A DNA stretch of 64,000 nucleotides from Delphinus delphis (Eukaryota > Chordata > Mammalia > Artiodactyla > Delphinidae), in assembly GCF_949987515.2 (NCBI RefSeq), contig NC_082695.1, positions 85,893,604-85,957,603 on the forward strand, read 5' to 3'. This document shows, piece by piece, positions 58,641 to 64,000 of the stretch; the stretch's first letter is position 1; every line of letters begins with the position of its first letter. Below the pieces are notes generated by a model. The model saw only the letters and a program-made list of their open reading frames with translations. It made no database searches and had not been told where the DNA came from. The position numbers were made by a program, and so were the translations under genes.

Positions 58641-58969
58641 TACATATGTATGTAATCTTCTGTATAGATCATATATGTATAATCTTCATTTCTAATATTT
58701 TTTTCTGACATTCTTCATTCCTATTAATATCTAACACCTCTTCCCTGACCTCTTCTACTTCTTTCTAGTCTTCCCTTCTAGAGTTAAATTAAAGTTTTAA
58801 GTTTCTAAAAACATTGCAAAACATTTCCACATCATCTTCATGTTAATTATTACTTACTTAATCATCACTAATCATTTTCTGGTTAGTGACATTCATCTAA
58901 TGTTAAATTTTGCTGTTTTCTCCCACAATGTTTTTCTTACAACAGTTTTGTATCAGTGCTATCGCAGTT

Positions 58970-59950
58970 GAATTTTTTTAATTGAAATATCATTGCTTTA
59001 AATATTATCTTAGTTTCAGGTACATGACATGGTGATTGATACTTTTATAGATTACCGACTATACAAAGTTGTAATATTATAGACTGTATTCCCTGTGCTG
59101 TACATTACATCTCTGTGGCTTATTTATTTTGTAACTGGTAGTTTGTAAGTCTTAATCCTCTTCACCTATTCTACCCATCCACCCACCTCCCTCCCCTCTG
59201 GCAACCACTAGTTTGTTCTCTGCATCTGTGAAGCTGTTTCTGTTCTGTTACATTTATTCATTTGTTTTATTTTTTTTAATTCTACATGTGACAATATGCA
59301 TTATTTGTCTTTCTTTGTCTGACTTATTTCACTTAGCATAAAACCCTCACGGCCCATCCATGTTGTTGCAAATGGCAAGATTTCATTCTTTTTTAAGGCT
59401 GAGTAATATCCTATTGTATACATACACCACATCTTCTTTATCCATTCATCTACTGATGGATACTTAGGTCTCTTCCATATCTTGACTATTGTAAATAAAG
59501 CTGCAGTAAACACTGGGGTGCATATATCTTTTCAAGTTAGTGTTTTCATTTTCTTCAGATAAATACCCAGGAGTGGAATGTGGTAGTTCTATTTTTAATT
59601 TCTTGAGGAATCTCTGTACTGTTTTCCACAGTGACTGTACCAAGCTATATTCCCACCAACAGTGCACAAGGGTTCCCTTTTCTCTACATCCTCATCAACA
59701 CTTGTTATTCCTTGTCTTTCTGATGACCGCCATTCTGACAGGTGTGAGGTGATAGCTCATTGTGGTTTTGATTTGCATTTCCCTGATGATTAGTGGTGTT
59801 GGGCATCTTTTCATGTGCCTGTTGGCTGTCTGTGTGCCTTCTTTGGATGAATGTCTATTCAGGTCCTCTGCCCACTTTTAAATTGGATTATTTGCTCTTC
59901 TGCTTTGAGCTGTGTGGGCTCTTTACATATTTTGGTTATTAATACCAACT
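58970..59950 (-). repeat. L1 3' end with ORF2 C-terminal remnants
   Basis: The minus strand encodes recognisable ORF2 C-terminus in two frames: '[17 protein letters not shown]' within 59464-59667, then 'YPSVDEWIKKMWCMYTIGYY' and 'LSEISQTKKDK' within 59301-59513. The shift between frames shows it is dead. 3' noncoding sequence follows toward 58970. Among the better preserved L1 copies in the window. Confidence 0.9.
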
Positions 59951-60970
59951 TTTACTACTCATCACAGGAAAAAAATCGATTTTCCTGAAGCAGTTCTGTG
60001 TAGGAGATTCCTATGTGCAGCCACACAGGGGAACGGCCAGAGTGTCTCTCTGCCCAGTAGGCATCTAAGTTTTGTATCCTTGTTGTGATTCTGCTTATCC
60101 TGCCCCAGATCTGCACCTCTTCCTACAAACGTGGCTTATTGCCATGATTCTTTGGGTAGCCCCGCCCCCTCTGCTTCTCTAAGTCCAACAGGGACTCTGC
60201 TATTGGCGTTCCCACCTCCCCACCCCCAGCCGGAGGTCTGACACCTGTTGCTGCAGATGAGGCACATAGAATGTTTTTAACTCCAAAGTGAGCTCTTCGC
60301 CTTCAGGAAATGATGTTTCCCGAGCTCTGCCTCCCCTGGCCCACTCCCCTCTCTGCCCGCCTCTTCTCCTCTTTCTCCTCTTCCCCCAACCACAGGGGCT
60401 TTTGATAGGTCCTTCATATGAACTGGAAACGACATCCTATTTAACTCCTTATTTCACTGGAAATGGAGTTTGTGAGAATTTTTGTTCTTTAATGTGATTT
60501 GGAGGGGCGTGCAACCATGACCATAGCTATATTAATTTTAGTAATTATGATAAAACTTAACAGGTCTCAGGCACTCCAGAACTGACATCTTAGAAAGGAC
60601 CTTCATTTTTCCGGGAAACTGTGCTTAATTCCTGGAACCCCTCTCCTTAGCATGATTCTTCTTTTACTGGACCTCCCAGGATTATTTGCAATGTACTTAC
60701 TAGACTTGACAGAAAAGCTGTTGTGCTCCCAGGGTTGCACTTTTCCTCTTCCTCCTTCTTTTCTCCCTTCCTTCCCTCCTCTCTCCTCTGTTCTTTCTTC
60801 TTCTGTCCCTGGCTACCTTCTGGGCCTGATTCTTTAAGTATGCATTGGACTCGTGTCCTTGGGACATCACCCCAGAAGTCACCCCAAGTCATGTTGCTTC
60901 TCTTGCTGGGCTAAGGAGAGTGCTCTCTTCCTAACCAGCATACCGACCTGATTTCTACTTCAGGATGTGG
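59951..60970. other. Unclassified stretch with pyrimidine tract
   Basis: Moderate GC from 59990 to 60420, then mixed. A CT-rich tract at 60740-60805 creates open frames on both strands. No repeat family or exon supported. Confidence 0.35.
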
Positions 60971-61440
60971 GCCATATGGCAGTCAGAACAATGGCCCCCC
61001 AAAAGTGTCCATCCTAGTCCTTGAAATTTGTGCCTATGTTACCTTACTTGCAAAAAGATTTTGCAGATGTGGTTAAATTAAGGATCTGGAGATGAGAGGT
61101 TATCCTGGGGTATCTGGGTGGGTCCAATATAGTCACAAGGATCCTTATAAAAAAGGAGGGAGTGTTGATAGAGAGATCTGGAGAAGCTATTCTGCTGATT
61201 TTAAGTTGGAGGACAGGCCCATGAACCGAGGAATGCAGGCAGCTTCTAGGAGCTGGAAAAGGCAGGCAAATGGATTCTCCCCTAAAACCACCAGAAGGAG
61301 CAGGAAGGCTCTGCCAACACCTTGATTTTAACCCAGTGAGACTTCTGACCCACAGAACTTTAAGTTAATGAACATGTGTTGTGTAGACCAGGGAACATGT
61401 GGTTAATTTGTTATAGCTGCTACTGAAGGCTCATACAGCC
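60971..61440 (+). repeat. MaLR-type (MLT1-like) solo LTR
   Basis: 'aacaatggccccccaaaagtgtccatcctagtcc', 'ttttgcagatgtggttaaattaaggatctggagatg', 'ggtgggtccaatatagtcacaaggatccttataa' and 'agcttctaggagctggaaaaggc' type blocks occur in LTR order. This is the same family as the minus-strand LTR at 50.3 kb. No internal genes. Confidence 0.8.
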
Positions 61441-61854
61441 CACATGTTTGTTTTCTTTGTGGAACGTAGTGTAGGGATGCTCCACAGTCTAGTTTAACTG
61501 TCAAAATCTTTTTCTTTCCTAAATTCTTCTTTCCTTGTATTATCTCATGCAACCCTCTTCACTTCCACCACAGCTAGGAGAGCTGTCTTGCAGATTTTAG
61601 TAAAACCATCAACGTTTACAACCAGACAAAAGAAGAGTTATATTGGCAAATATACTTTACAATTCAAAAATTAATATCATGCTTCCTCTCCAATACATTT
61701 TCCCCTATTCAGGCTAAACATTCATGGTCCTCTTATTCATTTTTCATATGAACGTTTCCGGGTCCAAGAATTCTCTTGGAATTCTTTAGCATGTCAATGT
61801 CCCACTTAACATGGGGTTATCAGAACTAGACAGCAAATGTGACCTAATTAGGTA
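61441..61854. other. Unclassified AT-rich stretch
   Basis: No repeat or exon recognised. Confidence 0.35.
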
Positions 61855-62103
61855 ATAACAACAATAATAATAATAGTTAAGATTTAGTGAGTGTTTTCTA
61901 TGTGTGAGAAATGGTTCTAAGCATTAGACAGATCCACCGATGTCAATTTCACAATAATCCTGTAAGTACTGTCATTGGCCTTATTCTAAAGACCAGGAAA
62001 CAGAGGCACAGAGAATTAAGTAACCTTCTCACGGTGGGTCATGTGGCTGGTAAGTAGAACTTAAAACCAGACATTCTTGCTCTTGGAATTATGCTCTTAA
62101 CAT
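61855..62103 (-). repeat. MIR SINE
   Basis: Nearly complete antisense MIR: 'tggttctaagcattagacagatcc', 'ttcacaataatcctgtaagtactgtc', 'aaagaccaggaaacagaggcacagagaattaagtaacc', 'gtcatgtggctggtaagtag' and 'tgctcttaac' in order. Confidence 0.88.
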
Positions 62104-62159
62104 CCTTGCTAGGACCATGTGCTGCCCTACTTTGATTCTATTTAAACTAATATTAATAA

Positions 62160-63327
62160 AATATTTCATAGTGTTGAGGAATTAACCACACATTTGAAGA
62201 AAGCTTCTATCCTGCAACAGATAGAACGAAAGAAGTAAAGGCAAAATGGAACCAAATGGATATAAAGACAAGAGAGTGTGAAGAAAATTTTAAAGAAAAT
62301 TTAATGAGTAGCCACAGAGAGAAAAGAAGAGATATTGCATCAATTCAAATATAGACAAGATGTTCTAAAAAGAGAATAATTAGTGAACATGAGCCCTTAT
62401 GAATAAAAAAATTTAATAACAGAAATAAAAATTAAGCTGAAAGGTTGGAAGATAAATCAAGGATATCTCCCTAGAAGTAGAACAAAAACACAGAGATGGA
62501 CAATATGAGACAAAAAATAATAAGAAAAAAATAGAGGAGAATTAATCCACAAGGACCAATATCTAACAACAGGAATTTTTTTTTAAATTGAAGAACGAAA
62601 GAATGTAAAAATACACATTTATGAGTTTCATGAATACTAAGCACAATGTTGGAATAAAGAATACAACACCAGAGATAAAGAGAAATTCCTAAATGCTTTG
62701 AGAAAGAGAGAGAGCCTAGCAAGTCATAAGAATCAAAAATGGCATTACACTTCTCAAGTTGGATTTCTATACCCAGTCAAATTACCATCAAATACAAGAG
62801 TAAAATCAAGACTGTTTCAGACAACTACAACCTTATAAAATTTACTTCCTATGTATTCTTTTTAAGGAAACTATGCACAACATTACTCTTCCCAAGCAAG
62901 CAATGAACGAAGAAAGAGAATGGCATGGGGGCCAACACAGAAAAGGAGTTAATAGAGTGACTACAGAAAAGCGAGTCCCAGGATGACAGCTGCACAAGCG
63001 AACCTACAAAACAAATAGTCCAGGTCAGAGCTAGGGGTGGATGGCTCAAGGTGGGGTGTCCAGGGCAGATCAAGAGGGGCATCTTCTGGAAAAAGAACAC
63101 TGATAGTTTATGAGGAAAATTATATTGAGACTACTTACCCAGAGATTCAAGAAAAAAATGAAGCAAATGAGAAAAAGAAGCAATCATGAACTCCAGAGAA
63201 AACTTAAAGTTGTAGAAGATAGGAAGTGCAAATATAGTATCCCACTAGGCTCAGCAGGCTTACCATAAAATCAGGATAGAATTATATTTGCAAGTATGAG
63301 GGGAGAAGAAGAAAGTTTATAAAAGTT
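62160..63327 (+). repeat. L1/HAL1-type LINE remnant
   Basis: A-rich plus strand with 'gagaaattcctaaatgctttgagaaagagagag', 'ggcattacacttctcaagttgg' and 'ctatacccagtcaaattaccatcaaatac' blocks typical of the ORF1 end of L1M/HAL1. No intact frame. Confidence 0.6.
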
Positions 63328-63699
63328 AATACCTCCATCTAGGACTTCCCTGGTGGCGCAGTGGTTAAGAATCCACCTACCAATGCAGGGGACAGGGGCT
63401 CGAGCCCTGGTCTGGGAAGATGCCACATGCCACAGAGCAACTAAGCCCGTGGGCCACAGCTACTGAGCCTGCACTCTAGAGCCCACGAGCCACAACTACT
63501 GAGCCCACGAGCCACAACTACTGAAGCCTGTGTGCCTAGAGCCTGTGTTCCACAACAAGAGAAGCCACCGCAATGAGAAGCCCGCACACCGCAACGAAGT
63601 GTAGCCCCCACTGGCCACAACTAGAGAAAGCCCACGCACAGCAATGAAGACCCAACACAGCCAAAAATAAATTAATTAATTAAAAAATACCTCCATCTA
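63328..63699 (+). mobile_element. CHR-1-type SINE with perfect duplication
   Basis: Head 'ggacttccctggtggcgcag' from 63342, tandem 'agccacaactactgagccc' modules, and a (TTAA)n-like tail. The 14-bp target duplication 'aatacctccatcta' is identical at 63328-63341 and 63686-63699. An exact 22-bp unit is repeated at 63481-63502 and 63503-63524. Identical flanks suggest a recent insertion. Confidence 0.95.
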
Positions 63700-63902
63700 C
63701 CATAATGAAAGGTCAACAAAGTTTTAAACTGATGCATGGGAGAGCAGCGCATCATATAATTTAGAATTAGGGAGGTAAATAAAAGAAGCAGTTGAAGGAG
63801 TTGAGAGCAGATCCAACTGAAAAGCAGAAGGATACGGGGTGGTGGCAACTGTGGGGGGCAGCTACTGTTGTTGCTGTGAATCTTAAAGACTATTTGACTT
63901 TT

Positions 63903-64000
63903 CCCCATTTTATTGAGATATCATTGACATATTAATTGACATAAACTGTATAAGTTTAAGGTTGCAGCATAATGATTTGACTTGCATATATTGATACATT
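63903..64000 (-). repeat. L1 3' end running off the window
   Basis: 'ccattttattgagatatcattgacatatt' type start and 'gcagcataatgatttgac' are the complement of an L1 3' noncoding end. The element continues beyond the right edge. Confidence 0.75.

Noticed and set aside
59301..59667. Apparent reverse-transcriptase-related protein
   Set aside because: It is the frame-shifted C-terminus of a dead L1 ORF2, not a host gene.
1..64000. CRISPR arrays, bacterial operons, phage or plasmid features
   Set aside because: Composition, SINE/LINE content and microsatellites show vertebrate nuclear DNA. No regularly spaced repeats were seen.

Overview
This window looks like mammalian nuclear DNA, most likely from a cetacean (whale, dolphin or porpoise). 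The main evidence is six tRNA-derived SINEs of the CHR-1 and CHR-2 types, which share the head 'cttccctggtggcgcagtgg', together with a mariner element of the type shared by cetaceans and ruminants and L1 3' ends of cetartiodactyl type. The family assignments come from memory of published consensus sequences, because no database search was possible. A hippopotamus or another close relative is not excluded.

I find no convincing protein-coding gene, tRNA, rRNA or snRNA gene. The open reading frames are short, lie mostly in repeats or biased-composition DNA, and none resembles a host protein family. The window is best read as intergenic or deep intronic DNA, a gene-desert type of landscape.

Layout: 1-2260 holds two old L1 ORF2 pieces on the minus strand. 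2260-8470 is mostly unclassified, with an L2 remnant at 3.9-4.3 kb and a possible enhancer with two POU octamers near 7.7 kb. 8.8-9.9 kb has L1 and MIR remnants. 11.6-16.9 kb carries three CHR SINEs, one of them inserted into an L1, and a MIR. 20.65-21.7 kb is a damaged mariner. 22.1-26.1 kb is a dense LINE block that includes an L1 insertion with an apparent 3' transduction. 29.3 kb is a second young-looking L1 3' end with a G-quadruplex motif. 30.5 kb has a perfect 21-bp inverted repeat. 31.5 kb is a CHR-2 SINE. 35.5-38.5 kb holds LINE remnants (L1/HAL1, L1, L2). 39.3-49.6 kb is the repeat-poorest part. It contains two small CpG-island-like segments (43.1 and 44.9 kb) and two AT-rich stretches that look like conserved noncoding elements (40.2-40.9 and 48.6-49.6 kb). 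50.3-51.2 kb is an old MaLR-type LTR split by a CHR-1 SINE. 53.7-64 kb is again dominated by L2, L1/HAL1, a MaLR LTR, MIR and a CHR-1 SINE.

No genes act together here. The functional candidates are regulatory (CpG islands and possible enhancers) and are inferences from composition and motifs. I saw no previously undescribed multi-gene system.
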